NCBI GenBank assembly: GCA_947488435.1
Contig: CANKZG010000002.1
Span: 764,537 to 828,536 of the forward strand
Source: an uncultured Flavobacteriaceae bacterium
GTDB taxonomy: Bacteria > Bacteroidota > Bacteroidia > Flavobacteriales > Flavobacteriaceae
Reading direction: 5' to 3'
Length of the DNA: 64,000 nucleotides
Made by a program: the position numbers and the translations under genes. Below the pieces are notes generated by a model, which worked only from the letters and a program-made list of their open reading frames with translations, did no database searches and had not been told where the DNA came from. Below, one piece after another: positions 9,447 through 18,068 of this stretch (the first letter of the stretch is position 1; every line of letters begins with the position of its first letter).

Positions 9447-10682
9447 ATGGCCTTTATTAAACCTTTTAAAGCAGTTCGCCCCACCGAAGATAAAGCTCCT
9501 TTTGTTGTATCACGTTCCTATCAGGAGTATTCAGGGAAAGAACTGAATGCTTCTTTGCGTTTCAATCCCTTTTCTTTTCTACATATTATAAATCCTGGTT
9601 TTAAATTTGAGAAAAAAGTTTCGGGAAGTGAACGTTTTAAATTGGTACGCAACCGCTATTTGGAATTTTTAGAGGATGATGTTTTAATGAAGGATGCCGC
9701 AGATAGTTTTTATATTTATCAGATTGCAAAGGGGTCAAACAGCTGTTGTGGTCTGTTTTGTGGCACAAGCGTTGAGGACTATGAAAATGATCATATAAAA
9801 AAGCATGAAGCTACCCTAACTCGCAGGGAAAAGCTTTTTGCAAACTATTTAAAAACTGTAGGGTTTAATGCGGAACCGGTTTTAATGACCTATCCCTCGA
9901 ACAGGAAAGTGGCCCAAATTATTCAACAAGAAACCGCAAAGAATCCTACTTATTATTTTACAACAACAGATAAAGTTACCCATAAATTATGGGCTGTTTC
10001 AGAACCTTCTATACGCAATAGTTTACAAGAAGCTTTTGCGGAAATACCAAGTTTGTATATTGCAGATGGACATCATAGAAGTGCTTCATCCTATCGTCTA
10101 GCAAAGGACTCAAAAGCTCAAAATGCTAAACATACAGGCAAGGAGCCTTATAACTATTTTATGAGTTATCTAATTCCGGAATCTGAAATTAAGATATATG
10201 AATTCAATAGAATGGTTACCGACCTTAATGGCCTTAGCAAAGAGGAATTTCTCATTCGGTTGGATGAATATTATCGTATAGAAAATAAAGGTAATATTTT
10301 ATATAAGCCGGCAAAGAAGCACCATTTCAGCATGTATCTGGATGGAGAATTTTACTCCTTATACTTAAGAAAAAAAGTATATCAATTTTCGGATGCATTA
10401 AGTGAGTTAGATACTCAAATTTTATTTAAAACGGTGTTAGATCCCATTCTTGGCATTCAAGATTTACGTAATGACAAACGTATTGAATATGGTTATGGAA
10501 AACACAATGTAATTAAAATGAAGGATGAGATTGATAAAGGAAGTTTTAAAGTAGGGTTCGGTTTAGTCCCTATAACCATAGAGGAAATAAAAGCAATCGC
10601 GGATGCAGGATTAGTAATGCCTCCTAAAAGTACTTATATTGAGCCAAAACTAAGAAGTGGATTAACAATTTATGAGTTTTAA
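9447..10682 (+). CDS. DUF1015 family protein
   Basis: A 411-residue protein of the DUF1015 family, cytoplasmic by appearance (no signal peptide or membrane segment). Characteristic parts are FKAVRPTEDKAP at the N-terminus, SCCGLFCGTSVEDYEN, HEATLTRREKL, the YIADGHHRSASSYR histidine motif in the middle, and YGYGKHNVIKM plus MPPKSTYIEPKLRSGL at the end. The conserved DGHHR and C-terminal PKST motifs suggest an enzyme, but the family has no function I can name with confidence. It lies in the same forward cluster as the dehydrogenase and the PLP protein. Confidence 0.88.
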   Translation: MAFIKPFKAVRPTEDKAPFVVSRSYQEYSGKELNASLRFNPFSFLHIINPGFKFEKKVSGSERFKLVRNRYLEFLEDDVLMKDAADSFYIYQIAKGSNSCCGLFCGTSVEDYENDHIKKHEATLTRREKLFANYLKTVGFNAEPVLMTYPSNRKVAQIIQQETAKNPTYYFTTTDKVTHKLWAVSEPSIRNSLQEAFAEIPSLYIADGHHRSASSYRLAKDSKAQNAKHTGKEPYNYFMSYLIPESEIKIYEFNRMVTDLNGLSKEEFLIRLDEYYRIENKGNILYKPAKKHHFSMYLDGEFYSLYLRKKVYQFSDALSELDTQILFKTVLDPILGIQDLRNDKRIEYGYGKHNVIKMKDEIDKGSFKVGFGLVPITIEEIKAIADAGLVMPPKSTYIEPKLRSGLTIYEF

Positions 10683-10731
10683 CGACTTATATCGCTATAA
10701 TCTAATGAACTAAAATTATTGTACAAGGTTT

Positions 10732-11385
10732 ATGAAGCTTGCCGAAAATCTGAATCAAATAAAAGCAATCCTTCCCAAAACAGTTACCTTGGTTGCTGTT
10801 TCGAAGACCAAACCCATAGATGCTATCCAGGAAGTATACGATGCTGGACAACGGATTTTTGGGGAAAATAAAATTCAAGAAATGACCCAGAAATGGGAAA
10901 CCTTGCCTAAAGATATTGAGTGGCACATGATTGGACACGTGCAGCGCAATAAGGTAAAATATATGGCGGAATATGTACATTTAATTCATGGTGTAGATAG
11001 TTTTAAACTTTTAAAAGAAATAGACAAACAAGCCGCTAAGCATAATCGCGTAATTGATTGCCTACTACAGATGCATATTGCGGAAGAGGACACAAAATTT
11101 GGTTTAAATACGCTGGAATTACAACAATTGATTGAAACATCAGCATTTAAAACACTCCAAAATATCAGAGTTGTTGGTTTAATGGGAATGGCCACTTTTA
11201 CAACAGATACACAACAAATCAAAAAAGAATTTGCATCTTTAAAAGCATCTTATAATGCATTGAAAACAACGCTTCCCAATATATCGATTTTATCGATGGG
11301 AATGAGCGCCGATTACCAAATTGCTATAGATGAAGGCAGTACTATGGTGCGAATTGGTAGTAGCATTTTTGGAAAAAGAAATTAA
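10732..11385 (+). CDS. YggS family pyridoxal phosphate homeostasis protein
   Basis: The protein (217 residues) is a single-domain alanine-racemase-like TIM barrel. VAVSKTKP contains the lysine that binds pyridoxal 5'-phosphate; GENKIQEMTQKW, HMIGHVQRNKVKYM, VHLIHGVDS, GLMGMATF and LSMGMSADYQIAIDEGSTMVRIG complete the family pattern. YggS/PROSC proteins buffer PLP and affect amino-acid and keto-acid pools; no enzyme activity is established. Forty-nine bases separate it from the DUF1015 gene, so co-transcription is possible. Confidence 0.94.
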   Translation: MKLAENLNQIKAILPKTVTLVAVSKTKPIDAIQEVYDAGQRIFGENKIQEMTQKWETLPKDIEWHMIGHVQRNKVKYMAEYVHLIHGVDSFKLLKEIDKQAAKHNRVIDCLLQMHIAEEDTKFGLNTLELQQLIETSAFKTLQNIRVVGLMGMATFTTDTQQIKKEFASLKASYNALKTTLPNISILSMGMSADYQIAIDEGSTMVRIGSSIFGKRN

Positions 11386-11409
11386 TACTAAAAGAAGAGA
11401 AGAGGATAG

Positions 11410-12777
11410 ATGTACGCGATACTAGATATAGAAACGACAGGAGGTAAATACAATGAGGAGGGGATTACAGAAATCGCAATTCATCGGTTCGATGGACATA
11501 AAGTAACAGATACTTTTATTAGTCTAGTGAATCCCGAAAAACCTATTCAACCGTTCGTTGTAAATCTTACTGGGATTAGTAATAAGATGTTACGTACAGC
11601 ACCGAAATTTCATGAGGTGGCAAAACGCATCATAGAAATTACCCAAGACACTGTTCTAATAGCGCACAATGCTCAATTTGATTACCGTATTCTGCGCACC
11701 GAATTTCGAAGGTTAGGGTATAATTTTGAGCGAAAAACACTTTGCACTGTTGATCTGGCCAAACAACTTATACCAGATAGAGACTCCTATAGTTTGGGAA
11801 AATTAGTACGCTCTTTAGGAATCCCTGTAAGCGACAGACATCGTGCAAACGGTGATGCGCTGGCCACTTTAAAATTATTCAAACTTTTATTGACTAAAGA
11901 TACTTCCAAGACAATTATTACCGAAACCACTCGGGAGGCTTCCCTAGGTGAGTTATCACCAACACAATTAGACATTGTTGCTCAAATGCCTTCAGAAACC
12001 GGAGTATATTATATGCACAATAGAGAAGGTGAAATTATTTTTTTGGGAAAGAGTACAAATATTAAGAAGAAAGTTAATCAACACTTTACCAAAATTGGTC
12101 AAAAGGCAAGGAAGTTACAAAAAGAAACTAAAAAAGTTAGTTACGAACATACGGGTAGTGAACTTGTTGCCCTATTGAAAGAAAATGAGGAATTGACCAA
12201 AAACAAACCACGGTATAATGCAAATCACGGTAGAAGTTTGTTCACGCATGGGCTCTATGCCGGGGTGGACGAACAGGGATATCGAACCTTAAGAATTGCA
12301 AAATACGATCTCAGGTTGAAACCTGTAAGTACATTTAATAGTATCCATTCCGCTAAAAACTTATTATACAAAGTAACCGAAGAGTTTCTATTATGTCCCA
12401 AGATGAATGGTTTGTCTGAAGCAAAAGCCAATTGCTCAAACTACGAAGAAGAACAGTGCTACGGAGCTTGTATTGGGAAAGAAGATCCAGAAACATATAA
12501 CAAAAGAGTTCAAGATTGTATTGCCAAATACAGTCTCGAAGGAAAGAATTTTATTATTGTAGATAAGGGAAGAGAATTAGGCGAACACAGTGCTGTTTTG
12601 GTTAAAAATGGTAGTTTTAATGGTCTGGGGTTTTACGATCTTAATCATCAAATAAATAATATTCATATCTTACAATCTATAATTACTCCTATGGAAGGAA
12701 GTGCGAATGCCAATTATATTATAGAGTCTTACCTAAGAAAAAGTAAGATTTTTAAAATTTTGGAATTGAATTCTTAA
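11410..12777 (+). CDS. DnaQ-like 3'-5' exonuclease fused to GIY-YIG/UvrC-like region
   Basis: The 455-residue protein joins two nuclease parts. Residues 1-170 are a DEDDh exonuclease like the DNA polymerase III epsilon subunit: ILDIETTGG (Asp, Glu), AHNAQFDYRIL (Asp) and HRANGDALATLKLF (His, Asp). From about 195 a GIY-YIG domain like that of UvrC/Cho follows (ETGVYYMHNREGEIIFLGKS). Further on, cysteines fall in a C-x12-C-x7-C-x3-C pattern (LCPKMN...NC...QCYGAC) resembling the UvrC cysteine cluster. A role in DNA repair or processing is likely but not assigned. It is 24 bases after the YggS-like gene and 3 bases before the channel gene. Confidence 0.9.
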   Translation: MYAILDIETTGGKYNEEGITEIAIHRFDGHKVTDTFISLVNPEKPIQPFVVNLTGISNKMLRTAPKFHEVAKRIIEITQDTVLIAHNAQFDYRILRTEFRRLGYNFERKTLCTVDLAKQLIPDRDSYSLGKLVRSLGIPVSDRHRANGDALATLKLFKLLLTKDTSKTIITETTREASLGELSPTQLDIVAQMPSETGVYYMHNREGEIIFLGKSTNIKKKVNQHFTKIGQKARKLQKETKKVSYEHTGSELVALLKENEELTKNKPRYNANHGRSLFTHGLYAGVDEQGYRTLRIAKYDLRLKPVSTFNSIHSAKNLLYKVTEEFLLCPKMNGLSEAKANCSNYEEEQCYGACIGKEDPETYNKRVQDCIAKYSLEGKNFIIVDKGRELGEHSAVLVKNGSFNGLGFYDLNHQINNIHILQSIITPMEGSANANYIIESYLRKSKIFKILELNS

Positions 12778-12780
12778 CAA

Positions 12781-13611
12781 GTGAAAGAAGATAAACAAAA
12801 GGGGTCGTGGAAAAATACCCTACATGAAATTATTTATGAAGCCGATACTCCTCTGGGCAAAGGTTTTGATATTTTACTCTTTTTCTTAATTGTTATTAGT
12901 GTCATTTTGGTGATGCTCGAGAGCGTTAAAAGCATTGATGCGCGTTATCATGATATACTATTAACGCTTGAATGGATAATTACCATTTTTTTTACGTTGG
13001 AATATATCGCACGAATTATTAGCATTCGAAAGCCTTTTAAATATATCTTTAGTTTTTACGGGATTATTGATTTGATTTCTACTATACCGCTGTATCTTTC
13101 ATATATTTTTGTTGGATCTCAAGTTTTTTTAGCGGTTCGAGCATTGCGTTTGTTGCGCATATTTCGAATTTTAAAATTGGTGCAGTTTCTTGGAGAAGCA
13201 TCAATGCTAAAAAAAGCATTAAAAGCAAGCAGGGCTAAGATTGCAGTATTTATATACGCAGTGCTCATACTATCCGTTATTATGGGTACCGTAATGTATC
13301 TGGTAGAGAGTGATGAAGCAGGATTTACAAGCATTCCGCGGAGCATTTATTGGGCCATTGTTACGTTAACAACAGTGGGTTACGGAGATATCGCTCCTCA
13401 AACAAGCTTAGGACAACTTATTGCCACTTTTGTTATGATTATGGGATATGGCATTATTGCCGTTCCCACAGGGATTGTGACATCGGAGTTTACCCGACAA
13501 GGAAAAGACGAAAATAAAGTTCATTTAAACACTCAAGCTTGTCCAAGTTGTTCCTTAGAAGGCCATCGTGACGATGCCTCACATTGCTATAAATGTGGAA
13601 GTAATCTATAA
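12781..13611 (+). CDS. Voltage-gated potassium channel-like ion transporter
   Basis: This 276-residue inner-membrane protein has the six-helix Kv layout. Helices S1-S3 lie within about residues 25-115, S4 carries regularly spaced arginines (VRALRLLRIFRILKL, about 118-133), and the pore loop has the potassium selectivity filter TVGYGD near 201. S6 follows (FVMIMGYGIIAVPTGIV). The short cytoplasmic tail ends in CPSC-x11-CYKC, a zinc-ribbon-like pattern. The GTG start is three bases after the previous stop, and miaA begins right after its own stop, so it is translated from a polycistronic message. Confidence 0.92.
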   Translation: MKEDKQKGSWKNTLHEIIYEADTPLGKGFDILLFFLIVISVILVMLESVKSIDARYHDILLTLEWIITIFFTLEYIARIISIRKPFKYIFSFYGIIDLISTIPLYLSYIFVGSQVFLAVRALRLLRIFRILKLVQFLGEASMLKKALKASRAKIAVFIYAVLILSVIMGTVMYLVESDEAGFTSIPRSIYWAIVTLTTVGYGDIAPQTSLGQLIATFVMIMGYGIIAVPTGIVTSEFTRQGKDENKVHLNTQACPSCSLEGHRDDASHCYKCGSNL

Positions 13612-14514
13612 ATGAAAAAAACAGTAATTGCTATTGTAGGGCCAACTGCTATTGGAAAAACTAAGCTTTCCATACAATTAGCAAACTATTTTAATACGGT
13701 TATTATCTCTGCAGATTCTCGACAATTTTACAAGGAAATGTCAATTGGTACTGCAGTGCCCTCTGCAGCGGAGTTAGCAGAAGTAAAACATTATTTTATT
13801 CAGCATAAAAGTATTTTTGACTCCTATTCCGTAGGAGATTATGAAAAGGAGGTGCTAGCGTATTTGGAACAGCATTTTAAAACCAATGATATTATAATTT
13901 TGGTCGGAGGAAGTGGGTTATATGTAGATGCAGTACGAAAAGGATTTGATACTTTTCCTGAAATAAACCCAAACATAAGAATTGAATTGAACGCAACATT
14001 AGCGTCTCAAGGAATAGGCGTTTTACAACAACAGCTCGCCACCATGGATCCAGAATATTACCAGAAGGTAGATTTAGATAATCCTCAACGACTTATTCGG
14101 GCTTTGGAAGTGTGTATTGGTTCTGGAAAACCTTATTCTAGTTTTCTCGATCATCCAAAAACGCCACGTCCTTTTCGAACTATGACCGTCGGCCTTACGG
14201 CCGATAGAGCATTGATATATCAGCGTATTGAACAACGCGTAGTGCAGATGGTGCAAGAAGGCTTAGTAGATGAGGCAAAGCAACTGTGGCAATACAAACA
14301 CCTAAATGCCCTGCAAACTGTAGGCTATAAGGAACTTTTTAATTATTTTGAGAAACAGTGTAGTTTGGATGATGCAATTTCTGAAATCAAAAAAAATACA
14401 AGACGCTTTGCCAAACGACAGCTTACCTGGTTTAAAAGAAATGAACAGACTCATTGGATAAACTATACTACAGCTTTGCCAGAAATAATTGAGCAAATTG
14501 AAACAAAACTTTAA
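13612..14514 (+). CDS. miaA: tRNA dimethylallyltransferase MiaA
   Basis: MiaA transfers a dimethylallyl group to N6 of A37 in tRNAs reading UNN codons. The 300-residue length is standard. Visible are the P-loop GPTAIGKTKLS (9-19), SADSRQFYKEMSIGTAVPS, VGGSGLYVDAV, the NPQRLIRALEV helix and the C-terminal TVGYKELFNYF and TRRFAKRQLTWFKR motifs. It begins directly at the stop codon of the channel gene; gluconokinase follows nine bases later. Confidence 0.96.
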   Translation: MKKTVIAIVGPTAIGKTKLSIQLANYFNTVIISADSRQFYKEMSIGTAVPSAAELAEVKHYFIQHKSIFDSYSVGDYEKEVLAYLEQHFKTNDIIILVGGSGLYVDAVRKGFDTFPEINPNIRIELNATLASQGIGVLQQQLATMDPEYYQKVDLDNPQRLIRALEVCIGSGKPYSSFLDHPKTPRPFRTMTVGLTADRALIYQRIEQRVVQMVQEGLVDEAKQLWQYKHLNALQTVGYKELFNYFEKQCSLDDAISEIKKNTRRFAKRQLTWFKRNEQTHWINYTTALPEIIEQIETKL

Positions 14515-14523
14515 ATTGAATAC

Positions 14524-15027
14524 ATGAATCCATATCAAAGTATTAGAGTTTTTTATGTAATGGGAGTTTCCGGTTGTGGAAAATCAACGGTAGGAAAATT
14601 GCTTGCTCAAACTTTGGGTATTCCTTTTTTTGATGGAGATGATTACCATCCACAAGCCAATGTGCTAAAAATGAAGTCAGGAAGAGCTTTAAATGATGAA
14701 GATCGTCAGGGGTGGTTAGTGCGTCTAAATCAATTGGCTATAGCGCATCAGACAAAAGGTGCTATTATAGCCTGTAGCGCTTTAAAAAAAGATTATCGAA
14801 AACTATTACACAAAGGAATAGAAACAACAACCAAATTCGTTTTTCTTTCGGGTACGTTCGAAGAAATTATGGATCGCATGAAACAACGCAAAGATCATTT
14901 TATGCCTCCTGCCCTCTTACAATCTCAATTTGACACCTTGGAAGTCCCTGAGGATGCCATAACCGTTTCTATCCAAAATACGCCTGAAGCTATTGTCTCA
15001 ACCGTTTTAAGTACGATTAATAAATAG
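14524..15027 (+). CDS. Gluconokinase (GntK type)
   Basis: A 167-residue kinase that phosphorylates D-gluconate to 6-phosphogluconate with ATP. The P-loop GVSGCGKSTVG (14-24), the substrate motif FFDGDDYHPQANVLKMKSG, LNDEDRQGWL, ACSALKKDYRKLL and the lid KQRKDHFMPPALLQSQFDTLE are those of the GntK/IdnK family. It ends the forward run that starts at the oxidoreductase and precedes a bidirectional terminator. No gluconate permease or Entner-Doudoroff gene is next to it. Confidence 0.93.
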   Translation: MNPYQSIRVFYVMGVSGCGKSTVGKLLAQTLGIPFFDGDDYHPQANVLKMKSGRALNDEDRQGWLVRLNQLAIAHQTKGAIIACSALKKDYRKLLHKGIETTTKFVFLSGTFEEIMDRMKQRKDHFMPPALLQSQFDTLEVPEDAITVSIQNTPEAIVSTVLSTINK

Positions 15028-15045
15028 TTTGAACTCGATTAAAAC

Positions 15046-15078
15046 TAAAAAACCACCTGATGAACAAGTGGTATTTTA
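15046..15078. terminator. Bidirectional terminator between gluconokinase and response regulator genes
   Basis: ACCAC (15052-15056) and GTGGT (15068-15072) form the stem. On the reverse strand it is followed by six T, giving a good terminator for the response-regulator operon; on the forward strand a weaker T-rich stretch follows for gluconokinase. Confidence 0.65.
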
Positions 15079-15101
15079 TAAAAAGATAAACGATATTAGT
15101 A

Positions 15102-15809
15102 CTATTCGGCTTTTATAACCAATCTAAATCCTTCTCCGTGAATGTTAAGAATTTCTACGGTATCGTCAAGTTTTAAATATTTTCTAAGCTTCGCAATATA
15201 AACATCCATACTACGTGACGTAAAATAGTTGTCATCTCTCCAAATCTTAGTTAGCGCCAATTCCCTAGGCATTAAATCATTTTCATGAAGCGCAAGAAGG
15301 CGTAACAATTCATTTTCTTTTGGTGAAAGCTTTATTGGTTCTTCTTCTTTATATTTTAAGAATCGTAATTTTGAATTTAAGTGAAAGCCACCAATAATAA
15401 ATTCAAATTGATTACTGTCTGCTAATGTATTTGATGCTTTCCTTTGAAGTATAGCTTTAAGTTTCATTAATAATACTTCAGAATCGAAAGGTTTGTTTAA
15501 ATAATCGTCAGCACCTGCCTTATATCCTTTTAAGACATCTTCTTTCATGGTTTTAGCTGTTAAGAAAACAATAGGCACATTTTCGTTCTTCTCTCGAATC
15601 TCTCTAGCAAGAGTAAAACCATCTTTGTAAGGCATCATAACGTCTAAAATACATACGTCATAATTGTCTTTTTTAAATTTTTCAAAACCTTCCATTCCAT
15701 TTTTTGCCAATACAACATCAAATTCGTTCATTGACAAGTAATCTTTAAGTACGATTCCAAAATTTGGATCATCTTCTACTAAAAGTATTTTCTTATTCGC
15801 TGTTTCCAT
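15102..15809 (-). CDS. OmpR-family response regulator (RprY-like)
   Basis: The protein (235 residues) has an N-terminal receiver domain: acidic pair in LLVEDDPNF, phosphoacceptor Asp in VCILDVMMPYKDG (near residue 54), FLTAKT and the lysine of YLNKPFDSE. A C-terminal winged-helix DNA-binding domain follows (LSPKENELLRLLALH, RSMDVYIAKLRKYL, GEGFRLV). It is encoded 7 bases after its sensor kinase, and the pair resembles RprX/RprY of Bacteroidota. The target genes are not evident here. Confidence 0.94.
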   Translation of the reverse strand: METANKKILLVEDDPNFGIVLKDYLSMNEFDVVLAKNGMEGFEKFKKDNYDVCILDVMMPYKDGFTLAREIREKNENVPIVFLTAKTMKEDVLKGYKAGADDYLNKPFDSEVLLMKLKAILQRKASNTLADSNQFEFIIGGFHLNSKLRFLKYKEEEPIKLSPKENELLRLLALHENDLMPRELALTKIWRDDNYFTSRSMDVYIAKLRKYLKLDDTVEILNIHGEGFRLVIKAE

Positions 15810-15816
15810 AAATTTT

Positions 15817-17400
15817 TTATATTAAAGGCAGTTTAACATAGAAAGTGCTACCTTTTCCTTTTTCACTTTCTGCATATACCTCACCTTGATGGTCATCTAT
15901 TATTCTTTTAACATAAGCAAGACCTAAACCGTGCCCTTTTACATTATGTATATCACCGGTATGTTCCCGGTAGAATTTTTCAAAAACTTTCTTGAGCACA
16001 ACTTTGCTCATTCCAGCGCCTTGGTCTTTTATTTTTATGATAATATTATTTTTAACCAATTCCGTATATACATCGATCTTTGGTGCTTCTGGAGAATACT
16101 TAATAGCATTATCCAATATATTTACGATAACATTGGTGAAATGTACATCGTTGGCCAATACTTCTGATCGATCAGCATCCAAATGTACATTTACGTAACC
16201 CTGCCGATCGCCCACAATGAGTTCCACATGAGTTACGGCATCATCTATTATGTCGTGAACATCAACTCGATCCTTACGGATATCCAACTGATTCTTTTCC
16301 AATTTCGAAATTCGAAGTACATTTTCTACTTGTGCATGCATTCTTTTATTCTCATCTCGAATCATCTGAAGGTAACGTTGTACTTTTTCCTTATCATCTA
16401 TGGTTTTAGGGTTTCGAATAGCTTCTACTGCCAAATTGATCGTAGCAATAGGAGTTTTAAACTCATGTGTCATATTATTGATAAAGTCCGTTTTTATTTC
16501 CGATATCTGTTTCTGACGAATCAATTGATAAATAGCACCAGCATAGGCCACCACAATAATCAATGTAAATACAATTGATAAGACAGTCATTCCTATAATG
16601 GACTGAATTAAAAACTTTTTCTTCTTAGGAAAAGTGATTAGCAATGAAAAATTACTATTTCCTTCACTATCCTTAAATATTGGCGTTTTATAAACGGCTG
16701 ATTTTCCAAACTTAAACTTTTTGGATTTTCGTTTGGTTGGCAAACCATTACTATATATGCCATATTCATACTCAATGTCAATCTCTCTATTTTCCAATTC
16801 TCGATTGATCAATAGTTCAATTTCTTCATTGGATACACGTTTGTGAATTGGTTCTTGCTTTGCAAATTCTCTAAACACATCATCGAACTGTGCTTTATCT
16901 ATCGATGATAATCCTCCAATTTTCTCTAATTTCTGAACTGGGTTTAAACGGTATCCTTCACCATCTAAACCAAATTCTTCTTTAAAAATAGTCGTTGTAC
17001 GTTGGCTGGTGAATCCTTTAATTGTTGTAGAATCACCAATACCATTAGCGCTGTCAAAGAACGTTGAAGATATATCATAAGTATCTTCCAGTATGCCATG
17101 AGAATACAAAGTAACTTCATTAGAATTAAGATCCCGATACCCAAAAAACAGATTGTTTAAATGTGACTCTTTAGGTTCTCCAACTTGTTCTTTAAAAGCT
17201 AAGTATTTCTCTGAATAATCATTTACTTCTCGATCTTCAATTTTATCGGATACCTTGTTTAAAATATCAGATACAATATTAGAAAATTGATCCTCCTTGT
17301 CATCTACAGATTTCTTTATCCAGTAACTCTGTACGAAAATCATACCAACCAGAGAAAGGCTCATTAATATGACTAGAAGTACAAATAATCGCTTATTCAT
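15817..17400 (-). CDS. Membrane sensor histidine kinase (RprX-like)
   Basis: The 527-residue kinase has an N-terminal membrane helix (about 4-25), a large extracytoplasmic sensor region (about 30-265), a second helix (about 270-293), and a cytoplasmic kinase. The H-box is NNMTHEFKTPIATINL, followed by the N-box ILDNAIKYSPEAP, G1 IKDQGAGM and G2 GHGLGLAYVKRI. There is no HAMP domain of clear form between the second helix and the H-box. It partners the response regulator just downstream. The sensed signal is unknown. The coaE stop is 80 bases upstream of its start. Confidence 0.94.
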   Translation of the reverse strand: MNKRLFVLLVILMSLSLVGMIFVQSYWIKKSVDDKEDQFSNIVSDILNKVSDKIEDREVNDYSEKYLAFKEQVGEPKESHLNNLFFGYRDLNSNEVTLYSHGILEDTYDISSTFFDSANGIGDSTTIKGFTSQRTTTIFKEEFGLDGEGYRLNPVQKLEKIGGLSSIDKAQFDDVFREFAKQEPIHKRVSNEEIELLINRELENREIDIEYEYGIYSNGLPTKRKSKKFKFGKSAVYKTPIFKDSEGNSNFSLLITFPKKKKFLIQSIIGMTVLSIVFTLIIVVAYAGAIYQLIRQKQISEIKTDFINNMTHEFKTPIATINLAVEAIRNPKTIDDKEKVQRYLQMIRDENKRMHAQVENVLRISKLEKNQLDIRKDRVDVHDIIDDAVTHVELIVGDRQGYVNVHLDADRSEVLANDVHFTNVIVNILDNAIKYSPEAPKIDVYTELVKNNIIIKIKDQGAGMSKVVLKKVFEKFYREHTGDIHNVKGHGLGLAYVKRIIDDHQGEVYAESEKGKGSTFYVKLPLI

Positions 17401-17480
17401 TTTAGGTAAAATTAGAAATTTAACATTTAGCGGATTACACGTTTAACCTAACCTTAACAAAAATGTTAAAATGCAGGGAA

Positions 17481-18068
17481 TTAGTGGCAAGTATTAAGAA
17501 TTTGATTGTGTATTTTATAAACCTTTTTATAAGTTGCTTCTAAATCTTCATTCCGAATCACAAAATCAGATAATTTACGCTTTTTCATATCACCCCATTG
17601 CTGCGCCATTCTTGCCAACACTTTCTTTTTTGTAACCCCATCTCGTTCCATCACACGCTTTATGCGTACTTTTTTTGTCGCAGTAACCAAAATAATATGA
17701 TCATAATTTTTGTGTGTTTCGTTTTCAAAAATTATTGCCGCTTCCTGCATTACATATGGCGTTATTTGATCGTTCGCCCAACGAACAAAATCTTTTTTTA
17801 CCTCCGGATGGACTAAAGCATTTAGCTTTTGTAAAAGTGCTTTATCATTGAATACCTTATCTGCAATATAGGTTCTATTTAGTTTTTGGTCGAGATAAGC
17901 TTCCTTTCCTAGCAATTGCTGTATCCCTTTTTTGAGCGCAAGCGAAGTGTTCATTAAATCCTTTGCCCGTTGATCGGAATAATAAACCGGAACTTTTAAG
18001 GTCTCAAACATCTTAGCAACCGTTGTTTTTCCGCTTCCAATACCTCCTGTTAATCCAACAACAATCAT
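17481..18068 (-). CDS. coaE: Dephospho-CoA kinase CoaE
   Basis: CoaE performs the last step of coenzyme A synthesis, phosphorylating the 3'-hydroxyl of dephospho-CoA. The 195-residue protein starts with GLTGGIGSGKTTVAKMF (P-loop 8-15), then VYYSDQRAKDLM, LNALVHPEVKKDF and MQEAAIIFENE, all standard for the family. Its start overlaps the stop codon of the YbbR gene by four bases, so the two are translationally coupled. Together with coaBC further along the same strand, two CoA-synthesis steps are encoded in this window. Confidence 0.96.
   Translation of the reverse strand: MIVVGLTGGIGSGKTTVAKMFETLKVPVYYSDQRAKDLMNTSLALKKGIQQLLGKEAYLDQKLNRTYIADKVFNDKALLQKLNALVHPEVKKDFVRWANDQITPYVMQEAAIIFENETHKNYDHIILVTATKKVRIKRVMERDGVTKKKVLARMAQQWGDMKKRKLSDFVIRNEDLEATYKKVYKIHNQILNTCH

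Noticed and set aside
14524..15027. Gluconokinase as part of the glucoside operon at 58-62 kb
   Set aside because: It is over 40 kb away, in an unrelated transcript with miaA, and acts on gluconate rather than glycerate.
16183..16578. 131-codon open frame on the forward strand
   Set aside because: It is antisense to conserved kinase motifs of the histidine kinase and has no recognisable protein features.
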